From Kineothrix alysoides (GTDB lineage: Bacteria; Bacillota; Clostridia; Lachnospirales; Lachnospiraceae), in contig NZ_JPNB01000001.1 of the NCBI RefSeq assembly GCF_000732725.1, positions 1,054,001 to 1,118,000 on the forward strand: DNA of 64,000 nucleotides, read 5' to 3'. Made by a program: the position numbers and the translations under genes. Under the pieces are notes generated by a model, which worked only from the letters and a program-made list of their open reading frames with translations, was not told where the DNA came from and did not search any database. The stretch's first letter is position 1, and each line of letters starts with the position of its first letter. Shown here piece by piece: positions 42,798 to 52,932 of the stretch.

Positions 42798-43621
42798 AGT
42801 GCGGAGCCCTCCCCATCTTTATCGAAGATAGCGGAAGCGACCATGTTGACGATGATAAAGATCATGAGTACGATGGAAAGTCCGCTTCCCAGATGCCAGT
42901 TTCCTGCCTGAGTGAAGGATTCTTCGATTACGTTGCCGATAAGAAGAATCTTGCTTCCGCCTAAAAGGTTGCTGATAACGAAGGTAGTAAGCGCCGGGAT
43001 GAACACCATGGTGATGCCGCTGATAACGCCGGGAACCGACAGGGGGAACGTAATCTTGAAAAAGGTCTGTAATTTGTTGGCACCTAAATCCTTGGCTGCA
43101 TTGATAACGTTCGGATCGATTTTAACTAACGCATTATAAAGGGGCAGCACCATAAAGGGCAAAAAGTTATATACCATGCCAAGCACAATGGCATAGGGCG
43201 TATTTATAATATTTAAGGACGGCAGATGAAGAATTGCCAGCACGTTGTTAATGACGCCGGTTTTTTCTAAGAGAGTCTGCCATGCGAGAGTCCGAAGTAA
43301 AAAGTTCATCCACATAGGGAGAATAAAAATAAGAACAATGAAGTTGTGCTGGTTCACGTTCATATTTGCAAGAATCATCGCCAGAGGATAAGCGATGAAA
43401 AAGCATATAACAGTGCTTATAAGGGACAATCCCAGGGAGAGCCAAAGCGCCTTTGCATGCTCCGCGGACATAATCGCCGTCACATTTTTTAAAGTGAAGG
43501 TGCCGGTCTTATCGGTCAGTCCGTAGTAAAATACCATACACAAGGGAATGATGATAAAAATAACAGCCCATGCGATGTAAGGAGAGGACAAAAGCCTTTG
43601 GGATGATTTGCTATTCTTCAA
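42794..43621 (-). CDS. potB: Spermidine/putrescine ABC transporter permease PotB
   Basis: 275 residues, six membrane helices; EAA-type loop [20 protein letters not shown] at about residues 172-191. A short basic N-terminus precedes the first helix ([18 protein letters not shown]). Overlaps the potA end by 11 bases and potC by four. Confidence 0.95.
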   Translation of the reverse strand: MKNSKSSQRLLSSPYIAWAVIFIIIPLCMVFYYGLTDKTGTFTLKNVTAIMSAEHAKALWLSLGLSLISTVICFFIAYPLAMILANMNVNQHNFIVLIFILPMWMNFLLRTLAWQTLLEKTGVINNVLAILHLPSLNIINTPYAIVLGMVYNFLPFMVLPLYNALVKIDPNVINAAKDLGANKLQTFFKITFPLSVPGVISGITMVFIPALTTFVISNLLGGSKILLIGNVIEESFTQAGNWHLGSGLSIVLMIFIIVNMVASAIFDKDGEGSAL

Positions 43622-44687
43622 CGCCTACTGCCTCCTCGTCTTCCGATGCCGGTTTGTTCATGATCTGGATGTTGAACGGATCTACCTTAATGCCCACCGG
43701 TGTCCCCACAGGAAACATGCCGGTAGAATGAACAAGCCATTCGAAACCGTTCGCCGTGACTTCCATTTCGTAATGCACACCTTTAAATATCAAATGAGTG
43801 ACAGTTCCCTGAATCGTTCCATCCTCCGGCTGTTTGGTAAGCTCCACATCCTCCGGACGGATAACCACATCCACCGGCTTGTTATGGCCAAAGCCCGTAT
43901 CCACGCAGGCAAATTTTGCTCCGAGAATTGACACCAGCTTATCCTCTAACATCATCGATGCAATGATATTGCTGTCTCCGATAAAGTCGGCAACAAAAGC
44001 ATTTTCCGGCTCATTATAAATCGTTTCAGGTGTTCCGATCTGCTGGATATAGCCCTGGTTCATAACGACGATGGTATCGGACATGGTAAGGGCTTCCTCC
44101 TGATCGTGGGTAACGTAAATAAAAGTAATCCCCAATTCATTTTTCAAACGGATCAGCTCATACTGCATATCCTGACGAAGCTTTAAGTCCAACGCGCCCA
44201 GAGGCTCGTCCAAAAGAAGCACCTTGGGCTCGTTTACGATAGCGCGGGCAATGGCGATACGCTGCTGCTGACCGCCGCTTAAGGAATCAGGCATGCGCTT
44301 TTCATAGCCATCCAGATTTACGAGTTTTAGAGCATATTTAATTTTATCGTCAATATAGTTTTTGCTTTTATTTTTAATTTTAAGCCCGAAAGCAATATTT
44401 TCTGCAATATTCATATGGGTAAAAAGAGCATATTTTTGAAATACGGTATTGAGCTGGCGCTTATTGGGAGGCATGTTCGTAATATCCTGTCCGCCGAAAA
44501 CTACCCTGCCCTTGTCCGGGGTAACAAAGCCGCCGAGTATGCGCAGGGTAGTGGTCTTCCCGCATCCGCTTGGACCGAGCAGAGTAAGGAATTCATTTTC
44601 ATGTATGTTTAGATGCAGCTCATCCAATACCATTTCCCCATCAAAGGATTTCGATATATCGATTAGATTAATTAATTCTTTGTTCAT
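43611..44687 (-). CDS. potA: Spermidine/putrescine ABC transporter ATP-binding protein
   Basis: 358 residues. ABC ATPase with Walker [10 protein letters not shown] at about residues 37-45, Q-loop region, signature [14 protein letters not shown], Walker [13 protein letters not shown] and the TOBE domain at the C-terminus ([14 protein letters not shown]). ATG 44687 gives the family N-terminus; the frame is open to 44741 but that overlaps the regulator gene. The acidic tail ([12 protein letters not shown]) is specific to this protein. Second gene of the unit. Confidence 0.95.
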   Translation of the reverse strand: MNKELINLIDISKSFDGEMVLDELHLNIHENEFLTLLGPSGCGKTTTLRILGGFVTPDKGRVVFGGQDITNMPPNKRQLNTVFQKYALFTHMNIAENIAFGLKIKNKSKNYIDDKIKYALKLVNLDGYEKRMPDSLSGGQQQRIAIARAIVNEPKVLLLDEPLGALDLKLRQDMQYELIRLKNELGITFIYVTHDQEEALTMSDTIVVMNQGYIQQIGTPETIYNEPENAFVADFIGDSNIIASMMLEDKLVSILGAKFACVDTGFGHNKPVDVVIRPEDVELTKQPEDGTIQGTVTHLIFKGVHYEMEVTANGFEWLVHSTGMFPVGTPVGIKVDPFNIQIMNKPASEDEEAVGVEE

Positions 44688-44713
44688 AGAAGAGATCCTC
44701 CGGTACGTAAATG

Positions 44714-45256
44714 TTAAAAACTGGGCGGAGAGCTGATCCATAGGATAACTGCTCCGGTTTTCTTATTTGCTGTAATATAATGTGTCGTATTCGGTGTGAA
44801 GTAAAAAGTTTCCCCTTTTTTAGCGCGAATTGTTTTCTTTCCCAAGGTGATGGCAATGCTTCCGGACAAAACGTAGCCGAACTCCTCTCCTTCGTGAGGA
44901 TTATCCGGATAAGTGGAACCGCCCGGAGCCAAGGTCAGGCGAATCGGTTCCATAATATTCTTCTGGGCATTGGGAATGATCCATTCAATTTTATTACCAA
45001 GCTCTTCATCTATTTTTTCGAAATAATCCGTATCATGAAAAACAATTTGTTCCTCCTGCGGATGTTCCGAGAAAAACTCCTGTAAATCAGTTCCAAGACA
45101 TTGCAAAATATCCATTAGGGTAGAGATAGAAGGAGAAGTTAGATCGCGCTCGAGCTGCGAAATAAACCCCTTCGACAACTCACACCGCGCCCCCAGTTCT
45201 TCCTGCGTCAGCCCTTTCTGTATTCGTAGTTCCTTTAATTTATTTCCTATTTCCAT
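44714..45256 (-). CDS. XRE-cupin transcriptional regulator of the pot operon
   Basis: 180 residues. Helix-turn-helix at about 6-62 ([40 protein letters not shown]) and a cupin sensor domain at about 105-178 ([33 protein letters not shown]). The pair is the layout of PuuR-type regulators, and in Firmicutes such genes often head potABCD, as here with a 26-base gap. It probably represses its own operon and senses a polyamine; the ligand is inference. TTTCC-rich upstream with a strong promoter and inverted repeat. Confidence 0.92.
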   Translation of the reverse strand: MEIGNKLKELRIQKGLTQEELGARCELSKGFISQLERDLTSPSISTLMDILQCLGTDLQEFFSEHPQEEQIVFHDTDYFEKIDEELGNKIEWIIPNAQKNIMEPIRLTLAPGGSTYPDNPHEGEEFGYVLSGSIAITLGKKTIRAKKGETFYFTPNTTHYITANKKTGAVILWISSPPSF

Positions 45257-45316
45257 AATTTACCGCTTTTTTTCGTGGTGTGCCAGACCTTTTTGTGAAG
45301 AAAAGGTAAACACAAA

Positions 45317-45375
45317 GTTTACTGATACTAAACAAACACTGATAACAATTATACTAGGAGTTAAAGCATTGTCAA
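45317..45375 (-). promoter_or_regulatory. Promoter and likely operator of the XRE-potABCD operon
   Basis: Minus strand TTGACA (45375-45370), 16-base spacer, perfect TATAAT (45353-45348). An inverted repeat GTTTA-N7-TAAAC (45317-45333) lies just downstream of the expected start, a good place for repression by the XRE-cupin protein. Confidence 0.7.
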
Positions 45376-45493
45376 TAGGAAAAATTAAGAATTTACATTT
45401 AGGATTTCAAAACAAATTTTGTGTGCGCAAGGTAGAAAATCGCTTATAATATAGTTAACAAAAAATAGGGGGTGTGGTATAATGTCCGAAAAG

Positions 45494-45603
45494 GGCAGAG
45501 TCGGATAATCGGTTGCGCTATTATCGTGCTCGCACGAATAACAGCGCAACCGATTATCCGACGAGCGAAGCGAACTCAAAAACGAAGTTTTTGAGTCTCT
45601 GCC
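45494..45603. repeat. Large nested palindromic element
   Basis: Outer arms GGCAGAG (45494-45500) / CTCTGCC (45597-45603) enclose a perfect 18-base stem CGGATAATCGGTTGCGCT (45502-45519) / AGCGCAACCGATTATCCG (45543-45560) with a further imperfect inner stem, and a second perfect 10-base hairpin ACTCAAAAAC/GTTTTTGAGT (45574-45596). There is no coding potential. It is followed by a 13-base direct repeat AAGGCCAAGGCTC at 45655 and 45672. Unlike families A and B it occurs once here. Confidence 0.85.
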
Positions 45604-45730
45604 TTCCTACCGGTATCCAAGCCCCAATCACCTTCCGAAGATTATACCCTCCGGAAGGCCAAGGCTCTCACAAGGCCAAGGCTCCCGCAAGGCGGTGCCC
45701 CTCAACAGCAAACACAAGGAGAACAATCCC

Positions 45731-46798
45731 ATGGAAAACGAAAAATACGTAGCATACGTTTCCACCTACACTACAGAGATAGGAGACAAGCATGGAATAA
45801 AAATTTATGATGTAGATATGAAGCAGGGAAGGATGATGGAAAAGGATCAGGTAGAAATCACCAACTCTTCCTATATTACGATTTCCCACAATCAGAAATA
45901 TCTTTATTCTATTACCGACTTCGGAGTAGAAGCCTATAAGATATTAGAAAATGGAGAACTTTCTCTGATCAACTTCGAATCCATCAATGGCATGAGAGGC
46001 TGTTATCTGTCAACCGACTACTGTGACGAATACCTTTTTGTGGCAGGTTATCATGACGGCAAGATTACGGTACTCAGGCTGAAGGAAAACGGAGGTATCG
46101 GAAGCATAACCGACGAAGTGTTCCACAAAGGCTTGGGAAGCATCGCTGAGAGAAATTTCCGCCCCCATGTCAACTGTGTGAAGATGACAAGAGATAATAA
46201 GTATTTGTGTGCGGCGGATCTTGGAATGGATCATGTCAAGGTATATACGCTGGACAGGGAAAAAGGAACTCTGAAACTGGCGGATGTCATAAGGAGCGAT
46301 CAGGAATCGGCACCCAGGCATTTAAAGTTTTCCAAGGACGGAAGATATCTTTATATCGTACACGAACTGAAAAACTGTGTGGATGTCTACAGTTATGAAG
46401 TGAAAAACGGCAACCCGTATTTTGAAAGGATTCAGGAGATTTCCACTTTAAACGATTACCATGCAAGCAACGCTGCGGCCAGCACACTTAACTTCTCTGC
46501 GGACTTCAAATATCTGGTCAGCTCCAATGCAGGAGACAACAGTGTGATCATTTATAAAATAAACGAAGAAACCGGTCTGCTTACAAAGGTTTTCTGTCTT
46601 CCGGTAAGCGGAGATTATCCGAAAGACGCGGCTCTTTTCCCGGATAATAAGCATTTGGTCTCTCTCAATCACGAATCTGCCAGCATGACATTTTTTAAGG
46701 TGGATTTAAAAAAAGGATTGATCATCATGAATGGACCGGAGGTAAGGGTCGAACAGCCCAACTGTATCATATTCCATAAGCTGCGCAATTTTATGTAA
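45731..46798 (+). CDS. Lactonase family protein (6-phosphogluconolactonase, YbhE/Pgl type)
   Basis: 355 residues forming a seven-bladed beta-propeller of the lactonase family: VAYVSTYTTEIGDKHGIKIY start, repeated YLYSIxxF strands, the conserved FRPHVNCVKMTRDNKYLCAAD, RHLKFSKDGRYLYIVHEL and STLNFSADFKYL motifs. Members hydrolyse 6-phosphogluconolactone or related lactones. Start ATG 45731 has AAGGAG eight bases upstream; the open frame extends to 45695 within repetitive sequence. No pentose-phosphate gene is adjacent, so the substrate is not certain. Confidence 0.88.
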   Translation: MENEKYVAYVSTYTTEIGDKHGIKIYDVDMKQGRMMEKDQVEITNSSYITISHNQKYLYSITDFGVEAYKILENGELSLINFESINGMRGCYLSTDYCDEYLFVAGYHDGKITVLRLKENGGIGSITDEVFHKGLGSIAERNFRPHVNCVKMTRDNKYLCAADLGMDHVKVYTLDREKGTLKLADVIRSDQESAPRHLKFSKDGRYLYIVHELKNCVDVYSYEVKNGNPYFERIQEISTLNDYHASNAAASTLNFSADFKYLVSSNAGDNSVIIYKINEETGLLTKVFCLPVSGDYPKDAALFPDNKHLVSLNHESASMTFFKVDLKKGLIIMNGPEVRVEQPNCIIFHKLRNFM

Positions 46799-47011
46799 AT
46801 TTTATTTTCCTTCGCTGCAGAAAGAAACAAAAATCTCTATCAGGTCGGGAAACCTCTTCAAAATCAGGAAAATAGAGGGTTTATTTTGAAAAAACAGTGT
46901 ACAAATAAAATAAATGTGTTATCATATATTGTAGAAATTTATGTTAATTTGTAGACTTGTATAAACGTTATGTAAATCCTCAAATTCGTGCGGTGGAGAT
47001 GTGGGCATCTT

Positions 47012-48091
47012 ATGGAGAATGAATTTAGAGAAAAAGTACGCCAAATTTTTCTTAAAGTGGTCAAAAAAAATAAATATTTAAAAGAGCCGATGCTATTTTG
47101 TATGACAATAGTGTTGATGGTTTATTATGCCTTACGGCATCTTGAAGATAACGGAAAGAGATATGCGGGAGTGGGATTTGTTATCATATTTTTCCTGCTC
47201 AACAGCAGCTTCGCCTTTCCGATTGCTATAGGTGCGAGCAGTTTCGTGTCTTCGGGGGCATCCGAGGTGAAGACGGAGATGGAGGAAGCGGCCGTTGCCG
47301 CAAAGGAAAGCGGTGCAGTTTTAGCCAAGGAGCCGGTGGCAGAGGCTGAAATGGTGATTTTGGATGACGAGGACGTGATGGATGATTATGAGGACGCGGA
47401 GCATCACGGCCTGGAGGACGAAGATCAGTATACTTTAGATGAGATTTTGGAAGAAAATAAGGATTATCGGGCAGAAACCAGCTTAGCAACAGACGGGCAG
47501 TCTGGAGAAGAAGTCACTTTTTCTGCAGATGACTGGCGTCTCGTGCTTATCAACAAGCAGCATCCCATACCGGAGGGCTATCATTTTGAACTGGTGACAA
47601 TAAAGGGCTGCATGCAGTGTGACGGAAGGATCAAAGAGGATCTTCTTGCTATGCTCCAGGGAGCGAAGGACGATGGAGTCAATCTCGTTATTCGTTCTCC
47701 ATATCGGGATATGAGCAGGCAGGAATATCTTTTCAACCGCAAAATCAAGGGCTATATGAAAAATGGTATGTCTTATATGGAAGCTTATAAGACCGTATCC
47801 CAGACGGTAACCGTGCCGGGAGCCAGCGAGCATCAGATCGGTTTGGCAATAGATATTACCAGCGACAACTATGCGGCGCTGGACGCAGGCTTTGGAGATA
47901 CGCAGGCCGGAGAATGGCTGGCGAAGTACGGCTGTGAGTATGGCTTCATACTTCGTTATCCGTTGGGAAAAGAATATATTACCGGTATCGAATACGAACC
48001 TTGGCATTTCCGTTATGTAGGCAAAGAAGCGGCGGAAATCATTATGGAAAAAGGGATTACTCTTGAAGAATTCATGGAAAGCTATTTATGA
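47012..48091 (+). CDS. VanY-type D-alanyl-D-alanine carboxypeptidase, membrane-anchored
   Basis: 359 residues from ATG 47012; a GTG at 46988 is an alternative. Two hydrophobic helices (about 25-43 and 52-76) are followed by an acidic linker (about 85-165, Glu/Asp-rich) and a VanY peptidase domain. Zinc and catalytic motifs are visible: RSPYRDMSRQEYLF (SxxR type), SEHQIGLAIDI (H..D) and EPWHFRYVG. It trims the terminal D-Ala of wall peptides; vancomycin resistance genes are absent, so this is housekeeping wall metabolism. tgt follows after 27 bases. Confidence 0.9.
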   Translation: MENEFREKVRQIFLKVVKKNKYLKEPMLFCMTIVLMVYYALRHLEDNGKRYAGVGFVIIFFLLNSSFAFPIAIGASSFVSSGASEVKTEMEEAAVAAKESGAVLAKEPVAEAEMVILDDEDVMDDYEDAEHHGLEDEDQYTLDEILEENKDYRAETSLATDGQSGEEVTFSADDWRLVLINKQHPIPEGYHFELVTIKGCMQCDGRIKEDLLAMLQGAKDDGVNLVIRSPYRDMSRQEYLFNRKIKGYMKNGMSYMEAYKTVSQTVTVPGASEHQIGLAIDITSDNYAALDAGFGDTQAGEWLAKYGCEYGFILRYPLGKEYITGIEYEPWHFRYVGKEAAEIIMEKGITLEEFMESYL

Positions 48092-48118
48092 ATATTATGA
48101 AGAAAGCGAAAAATTGTT

Positions 48119-49243
48119 ATGTATAAATTGATCAAGCAGGAGGGCAGAGCCAAAAGGGGCGAGCTGCACACTGTGCACGGTGTTATTCAGACTCCGGTAT
48201 TTATGAATGTCGGAACCGCTGCCGCGATAAAAGGGGCGGTGGCTTCGGAGGACTTAGAAGGAATAAAAACGCAGGTAGAGCTGTCCAACACATACCATTT
48301 GCACGTCAGGCCCGGGGATGAAGTGATAAAGAAGATGGGCGGACTGCACAAGTTCATGGCATGGGATAAGCCCATTTTGACTGATTCCGGCGGCTTTCAG
48401 GTATTTTCGCTGGCTTCCTTAAGGAAAATCAAAGAGGAGGGCGTTTATTTTCAGTCCCACATCGATGGACGGAAGATTTTTATGGGCCCGGAGGAAAGCA
48501 TGAGAATCCAGTCCAATCTGGCTTCCACCATAGCGATGGCCTTCGACGAATGTCCCTCCAGCAAGGCGGAACGCGAATATGTACAGGCTTCGGTGGAGCG
48601 GACGACCAGATGGCTGGAGCGCTGCCGGGCGGAGATGAATCGGCTGAATGAGGCAGAGGATACTATTAATAAGAAACAAATGCTGTTTGGAATCAATCAG
48701 GGAGCCATTTTTTCGGATATCCGCATAGAGCATGCCAAAATTCTTTCTCAGATGGAGCTGGATGGATATGCGGTGGGAGGTCTTGCCGTGGGCGAGAGTC
48801 ATGAAGAAATGTATTATATATTGGAAGAAACGGTGCCGTACCTTCCGGCCGATAAGCCTACTTATTTAATGGGAGTAGGGACGCCCGCCAATATTCTTGA
48901 AGGCGTAGAGCGTGGCGTGGATTTTTTTGACTGTGTGTATCCAAGCAGAAATGGACGGCACGGACATTTATATACGAATCAGGGTAAGATTAACTTGTTC
49001 AATGCGAAATATGAGCTGGATGAGCGCCCCATCGAAGAGGGCTGCGGCTGCCCGGCCTGCCGCAGATATTCCAGAGGCTATATCAGACACTTGTTAAAGG
49101 CGAAGGAGATGCTGGGAATGCGCCTTTGCGTTCTCCATAACCTCTATTTCTATAATACGATGATGGAAGAAATCAGAGATGCGCTCGGCGAAGGTAATTT
49201 CGCAGCATATAAGAAAAAGAAACTGGAAGGAATGGCTACGTGA
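48119..49243 (+). CDS. tgt: Queuine/preQ1 tRNA-ribosyltransferase
   Basis: 374 residues. Exchanges guanine-34 of GUN-anticodon tRNAs for preQ1. Complete: DSGGFQVFSL, AMAFDECPSS, GGLAVGE, YPSRNGRHGHLYT and the zinc site CGCPACRRYSRGYIRH with a later His in LCVLHNLYF. The family C-terminus KKKKLEGM is retained, and its TGA stop lies inside the left end of a family A repeat (from 49237). The neighbour yajC is part of the usual tgt-yajC cluster. Confidence 0.97.
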   Translation: MYKLIKQEGRAKRGELHTVHGVIQTPVFMNVGTAAAIKGAVASEDLEGIKTQVELSNTYHLHVRPGDEVIKKMGGLHKFMAWDKPILTDSGGFQVFSLASLRKIKEEGVYFQSHIDGRKIFMGPEESMRIQSNLASTIAMAFDECPSSKAEREYVQASVERTTRWLERCRAEMNRLNEAEDTINKKQMLFGINQGAIFSDIRIEHAKILSQMELDGYAVGGLAVGESHEEMYYILEETVPYLPADKPTYLMGVGTPANILEGVERGVDFFDCVYPSRNGRHGHLYTNQGKINLFNAKYELDERPIEEGCGCPACRRYSRGYIRHLLKAKEMLGMRLCVLHNLYFYNTMMEEIRDALGEGNFAAYKKKKLEGMAT

Positions 49244-49332
49244 GAACGTGATTCAAGAGATGATTTCTGCTTCGCGAAGCGAATTGAAATGCAGAAATCA
49301 TGTGTTACGGTGAACGAAGTGAACAGTAACAC
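49237..49332 (+). repeat. Repeat family A copy truncated on the left, fused to the tgt stop codon
   Basis: Begins with TACGTGAGAACGTG, matching the family core CTACGTAAGAACGTG, and runs through the ATGATTTCTGC/GCAGAAATCAT hairpin to GTGAACAGTAACAC. The 45-base left part is missing. The tgt stop codon TGA is the repeat sequence itself. Confidence 0.85.
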
Positions 49333-49370
49333 ATGGTAGCCGGAGAGTTATAAAAAATGTATAAAACTAC

Positions 49371-49399
49371 TTGTTTTATATATTGAATTTGTGTATGAT
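49371..49399 (+). promoter_or_regulatory. Promoter of yajC
   Basis: TTGTTT (49371-49376), 17-base spacer, TATGAT (49394-49399), about 47 bases before ATG 49446. It lies just downstream of the family A repeat. Confidence 0.6.
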
Positions 49400-49445
49400 A
49401 CTTTGTAGTAAACGATGAAAGAAGAAATATTAGGAGGAATTACGA

Positions 49446-49754
49446 ATGGGTATTTTGTTAACAGAGGCGGCAGGCGGTACGGGAGCCGGTATGATCATGG
49501 TTGTTTATATCGTCCTTATTGTTGGTTTCATTTATTTCTTCATGCTTCGTCCCCAGAAGAAAGAGCAGAAGAAAATGTCCGCAATGCTGTCTTCTCTTGA
49601 GATAGGCGACAGCGTACTGACTAACAGCGGTTTTTATGGTATAGTGATTGACATTACGGAAGACACGGTTATCGTAGAGTTCGGTAATAACAAAAACTGC
49701 CGTATACCGATGCAGAAATCCGCGATTTCTGCGGTGGAGAAACCGGAGGCATAA
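49446..49754 (+). CDS. yajC: Preprotein translocase accessory subunit YajC
   Basis: 102 residues: one membrane helix at about 15-37 followed by the family signature FFMLRPQKKEQKKMSAMLSSL and the small beta domain LEIGDSVLTNSGFYGIV. It associates with SecDF-SecYEG. secD/secF are not adjacent in this window. AGGAGG ribosome site before ATG 49446. The gene is flanked by two family A repeats in opposite orientation. Confidence 0.95.
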   Translation: MGILLTEAAGGTGAGMIMVVYIVLIVGFIYFFMLRPQKKEQKKMSAMLSSLEIGDSVLTNSGFYGIVIDITEDTVIVEFGNNKNCRIPMQKSAISAVEKPEA

Positions 49755-49798
49755 AAGCTGTTTGCTTTTAAATGAAGGATGGAGACGTTTTAATAAAG

Positions 49799-49831
49799 AA
49801 CGAAGAGATAAAGTAATCTCTTCGTTTTTTT
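49799..49831 (+). terminator. Terminator of yajC
   Basis: AACGAAGAGAT (49799-49809) / ATCTCTTCGTT (49816-49826), loop of six, then T7. Confidence 0.9.
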
Positions 49832-49856
49832 CTAAAATATCGCTACAGCTTGTTAC

Positions 49857-49950
49857 GTTACTGTTCGCTCCGTTCTCAGCAGCGCATGATTTCTGCAATG
49901 CAAAATTTTTGCATGTAAATTCGCTCTGCGAAGAAGAAATCATCTTTCTC
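49857..49950 (-). repeat. Repeat family A, inverted and rearranged copy
   Basis: On the plus strand it starts GTTACTGTTCGCTCCGTTCT and continues with CATGATTTCTGC; on the minus strand this is the family right end. The middle carries a private small hairpin (TGCAAAAATTTTGCA-like) and the far end GAAATCATCTTTC matches the other hairpin arm. The left third of the family is missing. Confidence 0.8.
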
Positions 49951-49967
49951 TATATTTTATAACAGGG

Positions 49968-49996
49968 TTGAATTTTGCTATATTTTAATATATTAT
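49968..49996 (+). promoter_or_regulatory. Promoter of leuB
   Basis: TTGAAT (49968-49973), 17-base spacer, TATTAT (49991-49996), followed by a leader of about 55 bases. No T-box motif is present in the leader. Confidence 0.6.
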
Positions 49997-50058
49997 GAGA
50001 TGAGTAGGCTTTTGTACTGTACTACGGCAAAGAATGAAATTAAGGGAGTGAAATTGAT

Positions 50059-51144
50059 ATGGAATTGAAGATTACATGTATTCCCGGCGACGGCATTGGG
50101 CCGGAAATCGTAGGAGAAGCAAGAAAAGTACTCGATAAGGTGGCAAAGTGTTACGGACATCGAATACAATATACGAATATATTGATGGGAGGAGCTTCTA
50201 TCGATGTGCATGGCATTCCTCTTACGGAGGAAGCGGTGGAGACGGCGAAGGCTGCCGACGCGGTGCTCATGGGCTCCATAGGCGGCGATACGACGACTTC
50301 GCCCTGGTATAAGCTGCCGCCGAACCAGCGGCCGGAAGCAGGACTTTTAGCCATTCGAAAGGCGCTGAACCTTTTTGCCAATTTAAGGCCGGCTATTTTA
50401 TATGAGGAGCTTGCAAAAGCATGTCCCCTTCGGGAAGAAATCAGCGCACATGGCTTTGATATGCTGATCATGAGAGAACTTACCGGGGGTCTTTACTTCG
50501 GAGAAAGAAAGACAATAGAAGAAAACGGAATCCGAAAAGCGACGGATACTCTCGTCTATGATGAGAACGAGATACGGCGCATTGCCATTAAGGGCTTTGA
50601 TATCGCGAAAAAAAGACGTAAAAAGGTAACCAGCGTGGATAAGGCTAACGTGCTGGATTCCTCCAGACTTTGGAGAAGTGTGGTGGAGGAGGTCGCGAAA
50701 GATTATCCGGAGGTGACCTTGGAACATATGCTGGTGGACAACTGTGCGATGCAGCTTGTAAAGGATCCTGCACAGTTCGACGTAATACTTACGGAGAATA
50801 TGTTCGGTGATATTCTTTCAGACGAGGCAAGCATGGTAACAGGCTCTATCGGAATGCTGGCGTCGGCTTCCCTGAACGACACGAAGTTCGGACTTTATGA
50901 GCCCAGCCACGGTTCCGCACCGGATATTGCGGGAAAGAACATCGCAAATCCCATTGCTACCGTTTTATCAGCAGCGATGATGCTTCGATTTACCTTTGAC
51001 TTGGATAAAGAAGCAGATGCCGTAGAGGCGGCGGTGAAGCAGGTGCTGAAGGAAGGATACCGGACATCGGATATTATGTCGGAGGGCTGTAAAAAGGTGT
51101 CCTGTACACAGATGGGCGACTTGCTGGCAGAGAGAATTAGTTAA
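50059..51144 (+). CDS. leuB: 3-isopropylmalate dehydrogenase
   Basis: 361 residues. Third step of leucine synthesis, NAD-dependent oxidative decarboxylation. Features: GDGIGPEIV near residue 9, the substrate loop [17 protein letters not shown], metal-binding aspartates in [12 protein letters not shown], and NAD site [23 protein letters not shown] ribosome site. leuA, leuC and leuD are not in the window; the gene is grouped with ilvD and ilvB instead. Confidence 0.97.
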   Translation: MELKITCIPGDGIGPEIVGEARKVLDKVAKCYGHRIQYTNILMGGASIDVHGIPLTEEAVETAKAADAVLMGSIGGDTTTSPWYKLPPNQRPEAGLLAIRKALNLFANLRPAILYEELAKACPLREEISAHGFDMLIMRELTGGLYFGERKTIEENGIRKATDTLVYDENEIRRIAIKGFDIAKKRRKKVTSVDKANVLDSSRLWRSVVEEVAKDYPEVTLEHMLVDNCAMQLVKDPAQFDVILTENMFGDILSDEASMVTGSIGMLASASLNDTKFGLYEPSHGSAPDIAGKNIANPIATVLSAAMMLRFTFDLDKEADAVEAAVKQVLKEGYRTSDIMSEGCKKVSCTQMGDLLAERIS

Positions 51145-51235
51145 AGACAGACAGATGATATACAAATACTAGAAATAATAAAAATAACAGCAGCTAGAGC
51201 AAAGAAAGCAGAAATTTAAGATAGGAGAGACGACT

Positions 51236-52906
51236 ATGAGAAGTGATTCCGTTAAAGCAGGTACCCAGCAGGCACCGCACAGAAGTTTGTTCAATGCGCT
51301 CGGCTATACCGAGGAAGAAAGAAGACGACCGATGATCGGTATTGTAAGCTCTTATAATGAAATCGTTCCGGGACATATGAATCTGGATAAGATTGTTGAT
51401 GCCGTTAAGTTGGGAGTTGCAATGGCAGGAGGAATGCCTGTGGTATTCCCGGCAATTGCAGTTTGCGACGGTATCGCTATGGGGCACATCGGCATGAAAT
51501 ATTCTCTCGTTACGAGAGACCTGATCGCGGACAGCACGGAGGCAGTAGCCATGGCTCACGGTTTTGACGGGCTGGTTATGGTACCCAACTGCGATAAGAA
51601 TGTTCCCGGCCTTTTAATGGCGGCGGCAAGAATCAATATTCCTACTGTATTCGTTTCCGGCGGACCGATGCTGGCAGGACGGGTAAGGGGGGAAAAGAAG
51701 AGCCTTTCCGCCATGTTTGAAGCAGTAGGAAGCGTTGCGGCAGGGACGATGTCCATGGAAGAACTTAGCGAATTCGAAGAGAAAGTTTGCCCTACCTGCG
51801 GCTCCTGCTCCGGTATGTATACGGCGAATTCCATGAACTGTCTGACCGAAGTGCTGGGTATGGGACTGAAAGGCAACGGCACGATACCTGCCGTTTATTC
51901 CGAGAGAATCCGTTTGGCGAAGCATGCCGGCATGAAGATAATGGAGCTGCTGGAGAAGGATATCAAACCCCGCGACATCATGACGGAAAAAGCTTTTATA
52001 AACGCGCTTCGCATGGATATGGCACTTGGTTGTTCCACCAACTCTATGCTGCACCTTCCGGCAATCGCTCATGAAGCAGGCGTAGAACTGAATCTTGATA
52101 TTGCGAATGAGCTTTCGGAGGAAACGCCGAACCTTTGCCACCTTGCTCCGGCAGGCCCGACTTACATGGAGGACTTGAACGAGGCAGGCGGAGTTTACGC
52201 GGTAATGAATGAATTGAATAAGAAGAATCTTTTATATACGGATTTAATTACAGCTACCGGCAAGACCGTAGGAGAAAATATCGCAGGCTGCATCAATACT
52301 GATCCTGAGGTTATCCGTCCTATCGATAAGCCATACAGCAAGACCGGCGGCATTGCCGTACTCAAAGGAAATCTGGCGCCGGATTCCTGCGTGGTAAAGC
52401 GCTCTGCCGTAGTGGAAGAAATGATGGTGCATGAAGGTCCCGCCAGAGTATTTGACTGCGAAGAGGACGCTATTGATGCGATCAAGGGCGGCGAAATCGT
52501 TGCAGGTGATGTGGTAGTTATCCGCTACGAAGGCCCCAAGGGAGGGCCGGGTATGCGCGAGATGTTAAATCCTACCTCCGCAATCGCAGGTATGGGCCTG
52601 GGCTCCAGCGTTGCGCTTATTACGGACGGACGTTTTTCGGGAGCATCCAGAGGTGCTTCCATCGGCCACGTATCTCCGGAGGCAGCAGTAGGAGGACCTA
52701 TTGCGCTAGTGGAAGAGGGCGATATCATCAGCATCAATATACCGGCCAATACGATAGATATGAAAGTTTCTGACGAGGAGCTTGCGAGGAGAAAAGACCT
52801 TTGGCAGCCGAGAGAGCCTAAGATAACCACGGGCTATCTGGCGCGTTACAGAGAAATGGTGACCAGCGGCAACAGAGGTGCAATTTTGGAGATTCCCAGA
52901 AAATAG
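51236..52906 (+). CDS. ilvD: Dihydroxy-acid dehydratase
   Basis: 556 residues. Makes 2-ketoisovalerate and 2-keto-3-methylvalerate, using an iron-sulfur cluster and magnesium. Key stretches: [20 protein letters not shown] and [18 protein letters not shown] (cluster cysteines), a third Cys in [19 protein letters not shown], and the C-terminal [27 protein letters not shown] ribosome site before ATG. Gap of 91 bases from leuB, 26 bases to ilvB. Confidence 0.97.
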   Translation: MRSDSVKAGTQQAPHRSLFNALGYTEEERRRPMIGIVSSYNEIVPGHMNLDKIVDAVKLGVAMAGGMPVVFPAIAVCDGIAMGHIGMKYSLVTRDLIADSTEAVAMAHGFDGLVMVPNCDKNVPGLLMAAARINIPTVFVSGGPMLAGRVRGEKKSLSAMFEAVGSVAAGTMSMEELSEFEEKVCPTCGSCSGMYTANSMNCLTEVLGMGLKGNGTIPAVYSERIRLAKHAGMKIMELLEKDIKPRDIMTEKAFINALRMDMALGCSTNSMLHLPAIAHEAGVELNLDIANELSEETPNLCHLAPAGPTYMEDLNEAGGVYAVMNELNKKNLLYTDLITATGKTVGENIAGCINTDPEVIRPIDKPYSKTGGIAVLKGNLAPDSCVVKRSAVVEEMMVHEGPARVFDCEEDAIDAIKGGEIVAGDVVVIRYEGPKGGPGMREMLNPTSAIAGMGLGSSVALITDGRFSGASRGASIGHVSPEAAVGGPIALVEEGDIISINIPANTIDMKVSDEELARRKDLWQPREPKITTGYLARYREMVTSGNRGAILEIPRK

Positions 52907-52932
52907 AATCCGGTCATATGGAGGAGAGACGA

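Noticed and set aside
42382-43139. Plus-strand frames opposite potB and potC
   Set aside because: They lie inside genes with full family signatures on the minus strand and have no ribosome sites.
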